Origin: Chryseobacterium aureum
Lineage (GTDB): Bacteria > Bacteroidota > Bacteroidia > Flavobacteriales > Weeksellaceae
Assembly (NCBI RefSeq): GCF_003971235.1
Contig: NZ_CP034661.1
Coordinates: 2,852,001 to 2,916,000, forward strand
Length of the DNA: 64,000 nucleotides
Direction of reading: 5' to 3'
Shown: piece after piece, positions 36,818-43,815 of the stretch
Numbering within the stretch: position 1 is the stretch's first letter
Layout: each line of letters opens with the position of its first letter
Translations under genes and position numbers: made by a program
Notes under the pieces: model-generated
The model's database searches: none
What the model was told of the DNA's origin: nothing
Seen by the model: the letters and a program-made list of their open reading frames with translations, nothing else

Positions 36818-37339
36818 TTATTTCCCAGACCAATCATTGCTATTATACCCGTTAACACCAATAAAATCTATGCTTTCAATTTTCATATTAGAAAAAAACT
36901 GAGCAAAAGTGTCATTCCATTCTCCATGATATTGCAAAACCATGCTTTTAATTTGTGGAGGAATTTCATCCTTGAAGGTAATATCTATCCAAGGGATTTG
37001 AAATTTATTGTCCAATGCGGGCTTATCCATGTTAGAATCACAAAAAAATAAACTTAAAATATAATATTTTCTGCCAGTATCTGTTTTGCTTCTATATCCT
37101 AAATTTACAATATTTACATTTTTATTTAATAATTCATTATAAAATTCCGAGAAATTGTGCTCATAAAACTGAGTTTTATTAGTGGCAACAGTATTTAATT
37201 TAGGAACGACTCCGTTATAAAATGTGATGTAATCATTTACAGATGCGGACTGAGCTTTACAGTCATGCATTAAAAATATACTTATTACAAATAAGCTTTT
37301 TAAAAAGATAGATTTCACTTTTATAATTTTACAATTCAT
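36818..37339 (-). CDS. Tandem exported paralog 3 (type B-like mosaic)
   Basis: Member of the array with an eight-residue N-terminal extension (MNCKIIKV). Where paralogs 1, 2 and 4 start with GTG this copy has the same GTG but also an in-frame ATG upstream (37339), so either may be used. The core is mosaic: RKYYILSLFFCDSN combines type A and B residues, and the 3' end (GYNSNDWSGK) is type B. The spacer on its upstream side differs from the others. It may mark an ancient duplication junction. Confidence 0.72.
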   Translation of the reverse strand: MNCKIIKVKSIFLKSLFVISIFLMHDCKAQSASVNDYITFYNGVVPKLNTVATNKTQFYEHNFSEFYNELLNKNVNIVNLGYRSKTDTGRKYYILSLFFCDSNMDKPALDNKFQIPWIDITFKDEIPPQIKSMVLQYHGEWNDTFAQFFSNMKIESIDFIGVNGYNSNDWSGK

Positions 37340-37380
37340 TATGGATACACCATTATTTTCAAACCTCTCCTAAAAATAAA

Positions 37381-37881
37381 TTATTTTGCAGACCAATTGT
37401 TACTATTATATCCATTAAGTCCTATAAATTTTATCTTTTCTATTTTCATATTCGAAAAAAACTGAACAAAAGTGTCATTCCATTCTCCATGATATTGTAA
37501 AACCATACTTTTAATTTGTGCAGGAATTTCATTCTCAAAAGTAATCCAGATTACAGGAATTTGAAACTTATTATCCAATGCAGGTTTATCCATATTAGAA
37601 TCACAAAAATATAATCTTAAAATGTAATTTTTTGTCCCAGTATCTGTTTTGCTTCCATAACCTAAATCTACAACATTTACATTTTTACTTAATAGTTCAC
37701 TATAAAATCCAGAGAAATTTTGCCCATAAAATTGAGTTTTATTAGTGGCAACAGTATTTAATTTAGGAACGACTCCGTTATAAAATGTGATGTAATCATT
37801 TACAGATGAGGACTGAGCTTTACAATTGTGCATTAAAAATATACTTATTACAAATAAGCTTTTTAAAAAGATAGATTTCAC
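37381..37881 (-). CDS. Tandem exported paralog 4 (type A)
   Basis: 166-residue family member with the signal peptide end CKAQS, core TKNYILRLYFCDSN and VIWITFENEIP as in copy 1, and a GYNSNNWSAK end. Its 3' flank also matches copy 1 (AATAAATTATTTTGCAG). It starts with GTG after the common 33-bp spacer. Function unknown, as for the other copies. Confidence 0.72.
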   Translation of the reverse strand: MKSIFLKSLFVISIFLMHNCKAQSSSVNDYITFYNGVVPKLNTVATNKTQFYGQNFSGFYSELLSKNVNVVDLGYGSKTDTGTKNYILRLYFCDSNMDKPALDNKFQIPVIWITFENEIPAQIKSMVLQYHGEWNDTFVQFFSNMKIEKIKFIGLNGYNSNNWSAK

Positions 37882-37914
37882 ATTTGTAATTTTAAAATTC
37901 CTTCTGAATACTCA

Positions 37915-38415
37915 TTATTTCCCAGACCAATCATTGCTGTTATAACCATTAACACCAATAAAGTCTATACTTTCAATTTTCATGTTCGAAAAAAACTGAG
38001 CAAAAGTGTCATTCCATTCTCCATGATATTGCAAAACCATGCTTTTAATTTGTGGAGGAATTTCATCCTGAAAGGTAATTGTTATCCAGGGAATTTGAAA
38101 TTTATTGTCCAATGCGGGCTTATCCATATTAGAATCACAAAAAAACAATCTTAATTTATAATATTTTCTTCCAGTATCTGTTTTGCTATCGTAATCTAAT
38201 TCCATAACATTTATTTGCTTTTGTAGTAACTCATTGTAAAATAGAGAAAAGTTTTGCCCATAAAATTGGGTTTTATTAGCGGCAACAGAATTCAATTTTG
38301 GAACGACTCCGTTATAAAATGTGATGTAATCACTAACAGATGCGGACTGTGCTTTACAGTTATGCATTAAAAATATACTTATTACAAATAAGCTTTTAAA
38401 AAATATAGATTTCAT
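37915..38415 (-). CDS. Tandem exported paralog 5 (type B), first of the array
   Basis: First paralog after the lipoprotein gene, 22 bp downstream, and the only one with a plain ATG start. It has the same signal peptide and core (RKYYKLRLFFCDSN, WITITFQDEIPP) as copy 2, with local differences such as LLQKQINVMELDYDS. This may be the founder of the array. Its position directly after the lipoprotein suggests that the two act together, as toxin/immunity, enzyme/inhibitor or protease/substrate. Confidence 0.74.
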   Translation of the reverse strand: MKSIFFKSLFVISIFLMHNCKAQSASVSDYITFYNGVVPKLNSVAANKTQFYGQNFSLFYNELLQKQINVMELDYDSKTDTGRKYYKLRLFFCDSNMDKPALDNKFQIPWITITFQDEIPPQIKSMVLQYHGEWNDTFAQFFSNMKIESIDFIGVNGYNSNDWSGK

Positions 38416-38437
38416 ATTATTTTTTTAAATAATTAAG

Positions 38438-39868
38438 TTATGGACATTTAGATACTTTTACCCCTTCTTTTACTTTCCCACCACTGTATGGCACTGTTAT
38501 TTGTGCAACGTCTGCATTTATCTTTTTTAGATTTCCATTCGCATCCGCTTTAGCAATACTAATGCCTGCATTAAATTTATCCAAAATATAGGCCATTGCA
38601 ACAGCTTTGCTATCATAATTTTCTCCTGAGGAATTATCATATGTTCCCGATGAATAGTACTTTTTAGCCTTATAAAACTCTATTCCCAACATGCTTTTTT
38701 CTTTAATTGAATGATCTTGCGGGTCATAATTTTCATCTTTGGGGTATTGACTAAGGAACTGCTGAGCTAAAGATGCATTAGTAATGACTAAGGCATAGGT
38801 TTCCGCTGTTCCTTCGTCAGAATTGCCATACACAAAACGATATTTAAGGGCAGGGTTACCTGCAAGGGAAGTCATCATATGATATAAATCTCCTCCCGAA
38901 GGATTACCTCTATTTCCGGCGTGAGAATGCCCATCACCAATATAAGGACTTGTTAATTGAGAAGTGGGAATGGTTCCATTGGAAGCACTCTGCTCTACAG
39001 GAGGTGTTACTTCATACTGGCCATTAGGCTTCTGGCCTATTGCTACAGACCATTCATTAGAAGCCTGAACTTTCCCTTTTAAAGCAACATCCATTTTTTG
39101 TTGTACTTCACTATTTTTTAGAATAGTATTGGCACTCGTCATTGAGCTTTCTGCCTTTTTACAAGGATCTTGCGTGGTACCGGTTCCGGTTCCTCCACCA
39201 TGCATGATAGGCCCACCACTCATATCTCCTGTGTAGGGAGGGGTATAGGTTCCACCGCCGCCAGTATTGGGAAGAGGATCATTGATGGGAGGATTGGTGC
39301 TTGGAGGAGTAATCACAATTTCCGGTATTTCTTTTACCGGGGGATCCGGCTCTCCTCTGTTTACAGCCTTTTTAGAGTAATAATTTTGAAATTCTCCAAT
39401 CATTCTTTGGGTGGAAGCGGAGGGATCATGCACCAGATAAAAATCTACCCAGGTTCTATCTTCTTTCAGCTTCCCGTACCATAAAGAGGTCACTTTCCCA
39501 TCTTTCAGTATCGGATAGAAAATGTATTTTTTATCTTCACCAAAGGTTTGCGAAGCCACATTATAATCTATCTCACCAAAATCATCAGCCAGCTTATCAT
39601 AGAAATCAGGATGTTTCACCAGAAATTGATAAATAATTTCACTGAAAGGTTGTGCATAGCTTAACGGAAGTGAAGCTCCGCTTTTAGAAGAATGAGTCTG
39701 TTTGCTTAGGATTTCCTGGGAACGAAGATTTTCAAACCTTTCGAAAGCTCCTATTTTCTCATCTTGTGCTCTTTGCTCAGAACTGGCCATTTCATCCGTT
39801 CTGCAAGCATAGAAGAGAAAAAAGAATCCTAATGCTGAAGCGAGCAGCTTCAAGTTTTTTTTCATCAT
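38438..39868 (-). CDS. Secreted lipoprotein with JAMM-like metalloprotease motif
   Basis: Start taken at 39868 (ATG; 39865 also possible) because it gives a lipoprotein signal (LASALGFFFLFYAC). The residues after the cysteine (RTDE) are acidic, loosely like the flavobacterial surface lipoprotein export signal. Residues ~25-160 are a globular domain common in small flavobacterial lipoproteins. A Gly/Pro-rich linker (about 190-245) joins it to a C-terminal domain with H-S-H-x7-S-G-G-D near residues 313-326. The spacing H-x-H-x7-S-x2-D is exactly the JAMM/MPN+ zinc signature. An upstream Glu in NEWSVAIG could be the catalytic acid. Peptidase activity is inferred, not shown. It heads the five-paralog operon. 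Confidence 0.8.
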   Translation of the reverse strand: MMKKNLKLLASALGFFFLFYACRTDEMASSEQRAQDEKIGAFERFENLRSQEILSKQTHSSKSGASLPLSYAQPFSEIIYQFLVKHPDFYDKLADDFGEIDYNVASQTFGEDKKYIFYPILKDGKVTSLWYGKLKEDRTWVDFYLVHDPSASTQRMIGEFQNYYSKKAVNRGEPDPPVKEIPEIVITPPSTNPPINDPLPNTGGGGTYTPPYTGDMSGGPIMHGGGTGTGTTQDPCKKAESSMTSANTILKNSEVQQKMDVALKGKVQASNEWSVAIGQKPNGQYEVTPPVEQSASNGTIPTSQLTSPYIGDGHSHAGNRGNPSGGDLYHMMTSLAGNPALKYRFVYGNSDEGTAETYALVITNASLAQQFLSQYPKDENYDPQDHSIKEKSMLGIEFYKAKKYYSSGTYDNSSGENYDSKAVAMAYILDKFNAGISIAKADANGNLKKINADVAQITVPYSGGKVKEGVKVSKCP

Positions 39869-39889
39869 AGATATTTGTTTTTTTGTGGC

Positions 39890-39897
39890 TAAATATA
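39890..39897 (-). promoter_or_regulatory. Candidate -7 box of the island operon
   Basis: Minus-strand TATATTTA is one base off TAnnTTTG, 21 bp upstream of the lipoprotein ATG at 39868. The dyad at 39905-39924 would lie in the spacer and -33 region. Confidence 0.35.
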
Positions 39898-39904
39898 ACA
39901 TTTT

Positions 39905-39924
39905 TTATCACATCCACGTGATAA
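39905..39924. promoter_or_regulatory. Operator-like dyad TTATCAC-N6-GTGATAA
   Basis: A perfect 7-bp inverted repeat in the intergenic region between the divergent island operon and the XRE gene. It sits between the two promoters, close to the island promoter, and looks like a binding site for a dimeric regulator such as the adjacent XRE protein. Confidence 0.5.
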
Positions 39925-39968
39925 CAGATGCAATATTATCTAGAATTTTGCCGCTGTGCAACAACTAC

Positions 39969-39989
39969 TGGTTATAAAATCAATAACCA
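39969..39989. promoter_or_regulatory. Second dyad TGGTTAT-N7-ATAACCA
   Basis: A perfect 7-bp inverted repeat just upstream of the -7 box of the XRE gene (40013-40020), where it could block its own promoter. Its sequence differs from the other dyad. Confidence 0.45.
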
Positions 39990-40012
39990 ACAGTTATCAT
40001 TTCAAATTATTT

Positions 40013-40020
40013 TATATTTG
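40013..40020 (+). promoter_or_regulatory. -7 box of the XRE gene (TATATTTG)
   Basis: TATATTTG fits TAnnTTTG exactly and lies 14 bp before the ATG at 40035. A -33 TTTG is not at the usual spacing, so an activator or a non-standard -33 may be needed. Confidence 0.5.
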
Positions 40021-40034
40021 TAAAAAATACCTCC

Positions 40035-40406
40035 ATGAGCTTAGGAACCAAACTAAAGCAGCTAAGACAAAATAAAAACTGGTCACAGGCTGATGCTGCT
40101 TACCGATTAGATATTTCCCAACCGGCCTATAACAAATGGGAAACAGATCAGGCAAAACCCAATATAGATAAACTGGGAAAAATTGCAGAGGTTTTTGAAA
40201 TTGAAGTACAGGAGCTATTCAATAATGATGCAACTGTAATTATTTCTAATAATACATTTGAAACATCAAATATTGTATACCCGAAGGATTCAACTATTAA
40301 TATGCAATCTCCTGAACTTATTGAAAGTATTCTAAAAAATCAGGAGCAGATCTCAAAACTCATTGAATCTCAGAATAAATTAATAGAAAGCCTGCTGAAG
40401 AAGTAA
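40035..40406 (+). CDS. XRE-family transcriptional regulator
   Basis: A 123-residue protein with an N-terminal helix-turn-helix (about residues 6-60) of the Cro/CI type, with the typical [30 protein letters not shown] pattern (two segments, 6-25 and 26-38). The C-terminal ~30 residues form a predicted coiled coil with repeated (I/L)xxLIE. It faces the island operon across a 133-bp region with two dyads, and its stop overlaps the start of the ketosynthase fragment (TAATG). It may repress itself and the island, the pigment genes, or both. Confidence 0.9.
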   Translation: MSLGTKLKQLRQNKNWSQADAAYRLDISQPAYNKWETDQAKPNIDKLGKIAEVFEIEVQELFNNDATVIISNNTFETSNIVYPKDSTINMQSPELIESILKNQEQISKLIESQNKLIESLLKK

Positions 40407-40960
40407 TGGAAATACCATTAATGAAGAAAACAAACACCTGTACCATAGAACATTCAAAAATAAACGTTGACGGACATCTTATTTTTGAAAGCCAGAGCGA
40501 AACTTTTCAGGAATTTGCTAAAGAAGCTTATAAAAGTTTAGACCTCGGCTATCCAAAATTTCACAAAATGGATAACCTGAGTAAGCTGGCTTTTCTTTCC
40601 ACAGAAACTATTTTGAAAGACGAAGATCACAGCAGAACAGCCATTGTTTTTGCCAACAGATCATCCAGCCTGGATACAGACTTCAAATACCAGGAAAGCA
40701 TTAACGATCCGGATAACTTCTATCCGAGTCCGGCAGTTTTTGTCTATACTTTACCCAATATCTGCGTAGGAGAAATCAGCATTAAGCACAAAATGCAGAC
40801 AGAAAATGCTTTTTTTGTACTGGATGAGTTTGATGAAAAATTTTTGCATGATTATTCCGAACAGATCCTGCTGTCCGGCAAGGCTGACAAAGTATTGTGC
40901 GGCTGGGTAGAATTGTATCAGGAAAATTACAAAGCTTTTGTATATTTGCTCACATTATAA
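40406..40960 (+). CDS. Ketosynthase-like fragment protein lacking the catalytic cysteine
   Basis: A 184-residue protein resembling the N-terminal/middle part of a beta-ketoacyl synthase ([14 protein letters not shown], then [21 protein letters not shown]), but it ends before the two catalytic histidines and has Phe where the Cys would be (TENAFFVL). It is therefore not a working ketosynthase. Similar short proteins occur in aryl polyene loci and may stabilise a ketosynthase complex. An alternative start is the Met at residue 6 (40421). It is translationally coupled with the XRE gene and is followed by a ~100 bp repeat region and an ACP. Confidence 0.75.
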   Translation: MEIPLMKKTNTCTIEHSKINVDGHLIFESQSETFQEFAKEAYKSLDLGYPKFHKMDNLSKLAFLSTETILKDEDHSRTAIVFANRSSSLDTDFKYQESINDPDNFYPSPAVFVYTLPNICVGEISIKHKMQTENAFFVLDEFDEKFLHDYSEQILLSGKADKVLCGWVELYQENYKAFVYLLTL

Positions 40961-40964
40961 TTTA

Positions 40965-41050
40965 ACAATGTACCAATCTGATAATGTACCAATGCTAAAG
41001 GCAATAACAACCATTGGTCAACTGGTACATTGATATATTGTTACATTAAA
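40965..41050. repeat. Imperfect inverted repeat, CAATGTA-type intergenic element (copy 1)
   Basis: CAATGTACCAAT-type units face reverse-complement units (CATTGGT, GGTACATTG, TGTTACATT). The whole stretch would form a long imperfect hairpin. Related elements lie after the ACP gene and at 56658-56721. Confidence 0.6.
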
Positions 41051-41059
41051 ATACTATTT

Positions 41060-41317
41060 ATGGAAAACTTAAAAACAGAATTGAAGCACAAAATTATTGA
41101 AGTCCTTAACCTTGAAGATGTATCTGTAGAGGAGATCAAAGATACTGATCCCTTATTCGGAGGAGGTTTAGGATTAGATTCTATTGATGCTCTGGAATTG
41201 ATCGTTCTTCTTGATAAAGATTACGGAATCAAATTAGCTGACCCTAAAAAAGGAAAAGAGATTTTCCAATCTATCGATACGATGGCTCAATTCATCGAGG
41301 ACAACAGAACAAAATAA
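41060..41317 (+). CDS. Acyl carrier protein
   Basis: An 85-residue ACP with the phosphopantetheine site GLGLDSID (Ser41) and a typical four-helix amphipathic pattern. I use the ATG at 41060, because the longer frame starts with TTG in the repeat region. It carries the growing acyl chain in the polyene or resorcinol pathway. It sits between two related intergenic repeats and upstream of the ketosynthase/CLF pair. A second ACP lies at 56754-57008. Confidence 0.92.
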   Translation: MENLKTELKHKIIEVLNLEDVSVEEIKDTDPLFGGGLGLDSIDALELIVLLDKDYGIKLADPKKGKEIFQSIDTMAQFIEDNRTK

Positions 41318-41329
41318 ATTAATTATCAC

Positions 41330-41402
41330 AATCCGGCAATGTAGCAATGCAGCAATTAGTGGTAAATTGTGAGAAGGATACATTGTCAGATTATTGAATA
41401 CC
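41330..41402. repeat. Imperfect inverted repeat, CAATGTA-type intergenic element (copy 2)
   Basis: CAATCCGGCAATGTAGCAATG on one side and ATACATTGTCAGATTATTG on the other can pair imperfectly. It fills the gap between the ACP and ketosynthase genes and resembles copy 1. Confidence 0.55.
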
Positions 41403-42602
41403 ATGAGTCAAAAAATTGCCATAACAGGAATGGGCATCATTTCCTCCATCGGAAACAATGTGGAGGAAAATTTTATTTCATTACAATCCGGAAAACACGG
41501 GATTTCAGAGATTGAAATGTTTGAGACCCGCCATGCCGGCCAGATTAAAACAGGCGAAATAAAATTATCCAATGAAGCGCTTGTAAAGCTACTTCATCTT
41601 GATGAAGACAACAATATCACAAGAACGTCTCTGTTGGGAATGATTGCAGCAAAAGAAGCTGTAGAAAGTGCCGGAATATCAGATATTAACAGCTGCAGAA
41701 CAGGGCTTATCTCTTCTACCAGTGTAGGCGGGATGGATGTTACTGAAAAGTATTTCTACACGTATGAAGACTTTCCTGACAAGCAAAAATATATTCATGC
41801 TCATGATGCCGGAAATTCTTCTTTGGCTATTGCCGGCTATCTGGGATTAAAAGGCATGGTTTCTACCATCAGCACAGCCTGTTCATCAGCCGCAAATGCC
41901 ATTATGATGGGGGCTAAACTGATTAAAAACGGAGTGCTGGACCGCGTGATTGTCGGAGGAACAGATTCTCTCTCTAAGTTTACACTCAATGGATTCAACA
42001 CCCTGATGATTCTTACCGATTCTTACAATACCCCTTTTGACAACGACAGAAAAGGATTGAATCTTGGAGAAGCCGCCGCTTTTCTGGTTCTTGAATCTGA
42101 AGAAATGGTGAAAAAAGAAAATAAAAAAGTTCTGGCTTATCTTTCCGGATACGGAAATGCCAATGATGCCCACCACCAGACAGCTTCTTCAGAAAACGGT
42201 CAGGGCGCATTTTTAGCGATGCAGCAGGCCCTGAAAATTTCAGGATTGGAAAAAGAAAGTATAGATTACATCAACGTTCACGGAACGGCTACTCCCAACA
42301 ATGATTTATCCGAGGGAATTGCCATGATCAGGATCTTCGGAGAAAACCAGGTTCCTGAATTCAGTTCTACCAAAGCATTTACCGGGCACACGTTGGCAGC
42401 AGCAGCAGGAATTGAAGCGGTATTTTCAATTTTAGCCATGCAAAACAGTGTGATCTTCCCGAACCTGAATTTCAAAACAAAGATGGAAGAGTTTGATCTT
42501 ACACCGGTTACAGCACTGAAAGAGAAAAACATCAATCATGTGCTTTCCAACTCATTCGGGTTTGGAGGAAACTGTTCCACCTTAATTTTCTCAAAATCAT
42601 GA
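41403..42602 (+). CDS. Beta-ketoacyl-ACP synthase, KS partner of a KS/CLF pair
   Basis: A 399-residue KAS II-like enzyme with an intact triad: Cys in STACSSAAN (residue 160), His in VHGTATPNND (293) and His in FTGHTLAAAAG (329). I start at the ATG at 41403, as the frame extension begins with TTG. The stop overlaps the start of the next, catalytically degenerate, ketosynthase (ATGA), the arrangement of a type II ketosynthase/chain-length-factor heterodimer. It likely builds the polyene chain. Confidence 0.93.
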   Translation: MSQKIAITGMGIISSIGNNVEENFISLQSGKHGISEIEMFETRHAGQIKTGEIKLSNEALVKLLHLDEDNNITRTSLLGMIAAKEAVESAGISDINSCRTGLISSTSVGGMDVTEKYFYTYEDFPDKQKYIHAHDAGNSSLAIAGYLGLKGMVSTISTACSSAANAIMMGAKLIKNGVLDRVIVGGTDSLSKFTLNGFNTLMILTDSYNTPFDNDRKGLNLGEAAAFLVLESEEMVKKENKKVLAYLSGYGNANDAHHQTASSENGQGAFLAMQQALKISGLEKESIDYINVHGTATPNNDLSEGIAMIRIFGENQVPEFSSTKAFTGHTLAAAAGIEAVFSILAMQNSVIFPNLNFKTKMEEFDLTPVTALKEKNINHVLSNSFGFGGNCSTLIFSKS

Positions 42603-43660
42603 GTGCAGTATACATCAACAGTGCATCCTGTATATCTGCTCAGGACACTTTAAACGAAAACATTCTTCAGAATCTTACGCCTGAAAACTCTTCCAATATC
42701 CTCAAAGCGATAGAACCCAATTATAAAGAGTTTATTCCGCCCGCGATGATCAGAAGAATGTCTAAGACAGTAAAAATGAGCTCCGTAGCATCGCATTACG
42801 CACTGAAGGAAGCCGGAATTGAAAAGCCGGATGCCATCATCGTAGGAACCGGAATGGGCTGCTCGCAGGATTCTGAAAAGTTCCTGAAAAACGTAATTGA
42901 TAACCATGAAGAATTCCTTACGCCTACCTTTTTTATCCAGTCTACCCATAACACGGTAGCCGGGCAGATTGCTCTGGGATTACAGTGCCATGCTTATAAC
43001 TTCACGTATGTAAACACTTCTTCTTCACTTGAGTTTTCGTTACTGGATGCCCAGCTCCAGATCAATGACGGTGAAGCAGAAAATGTTCTGGTAGGCTCTA
43101 CCGATGAGCAGACCGCCAGAACCATGGAGCTTTACAGTTTAAATAATACCATTAAAAAAGAAGCCGATCTTCCAGCTGATTATTTAAATTCTAATACCAA
43201 TGGAGTAATCTGGGGCGAAGGGGCCAGCTTTTTTGTGGTAGGAAAAGATCAGACAGAAAGTTCTTATGCGAAACTTAAAAATATTCACATCAGCAACAAA
43301 GTTGAACTGCATGAAGTGCAGGATTTTATCCGGAATTTCTTAGCTCAGAACAGTCTTTCAACCGGAGATATAGATGCTGTTATTTTAGGATTCAGCGGCG
43401 ATGCTGCATCTGATGTTTATTATACAAAAGCAAAGGATCTGTTTCCGGATTCATCACAGCTGTATTATAAACATCTGAGCGGAGAATTCAATACGGCCAG
43501 TGGTTTTTCACTATTTATGGCTTGCCATATTCTTAAGAAACAGCAGATCCCGGAAATCATGATGATCAATTCCCTGAAAAAAGAAGGGGTGAAGAATGTC
43601 CTTCTTTACAATCATCTGGCGGGTCATGACCACAGCCTGGTAGTATTAGAAAAGGCATAG
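42599..43660 (+). CDS. Chain-length-factor-like ketosynthase homolog (inactive)
   Basis: A 353-residue thiolase-fold protein that has lost its catalytic residues. The Cys position reads NTSSSLEFSL (near 140), the first His segment is GFSGDAASDV, and the second GHT segment is LSGEFNTASG. It still contains the TxNTVAGQIAL type interface and overlaps the active KS by 4 bp. It is thus probably the CLF subunit that shapes the cavity and sets chain length. Confidence 0.88.
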   Translation: MSAVYINSASCISAQDTLNENILQNLTPENSSNILKAIEPNYKEFIPPAMIRRMSKTVKMSSVASHYALKEAGIEKPDAIIVGTGMGCSQDSEKFLKNVIDNHEEFLTPTFFIQSTHNTVAGQIALGLQCHAYNFTYVNTSSSLEFSLLDAQLQINDGEAENVLVGSTDEQTARTMELYSLNNTIKKEADLPADYLNSNTNGVIWGEGASFFVVGKDQTESSYAKLKNIHISNKVELHEVQDFIRNFLAQNSLSTGDIDAVILGFSGDAASDVYYTKAKDLFPDSSQLYYKHLSGEFNTASGFSLFMACHILKKQQIPEIMMINSLKKEGVKNVLLYNHLAGHDHSLVVLEKA

Positions 43661-43689
43661 TTGTTGAAATTAACCATTACACGGCCTAT

Positions 43690-43764
43690 TTGTCATTCAG
43701 AGCGAAACGCAGTGAAGCGGGGAATCTCAATTAGAAATTAGTCTGGACCCTTACGGAGTGACAA
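43690..43764. repeat. Bacteroidota-type interspersed inverted repeat
   Basis: The ends TTGTCATTCAGAG and CGGAGTGACAA are inverted, with a core AGCGAAACGCAGTGAAGCGG. This resembles the TGTCATTC...GAATGACA intergenic elements often seen in flavobacterial genomes. It lies in the gap before the deacetylase gene. Confidence 0.55.
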
Positions 43765-43815
43765 TGGTATACAATAAATAGTACGGCTATAAAACTTGTA
43801 ATAAAGCAATCAGCA

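Larger units (their letters stand above)
35750..38415 (-). repeat. Tandem array of five ~534-bp gene repeats
   Basis: Gene starts repeat every 534 bp except one 563-bp step. Three spacers are an identical 33 bp; the fourth is 41 bp and unrelated. Two subtypes are visible by coding sequence and 3' end: A (copies 1 and 4) and B (copies 2, 3 and 5), suggesting duplication with later recombination. Confidence 0.85.
35750..39901 (-). other. Reverse-strand island: JAMM-motif lipoprotein plus five tandem exported paralogs
   Basis: A compact minus-strand unit inserted between two plus-strand pigment gene blocks. Order of transcription: lipoprotein gene, then copies 5, 4, 3, 2 and 1, with gaps of 22, 33, 41, 33 and 33 bp. 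The paralog genes look more AT-rich than their surroundings. The whole unit faces a divergent XRE gene and ends at a hairpin. It has no obvious pigment function. Confidence 0.65.

Noticed and set aside
35750..38415. CRISPR-like array suspected from the regular spacing
   Set aside because: The 534-bp units are protein-coding with signal peptides; a CRISPR would have short repeats and unique spacers.
40035..40406. XRE and ketosynthase fragment as a toxin-antitoxin pair
   Set aside because: The partner is a ketosynthase fragment and not a toxin fold; gene order and coupling fit the pigment operon better.
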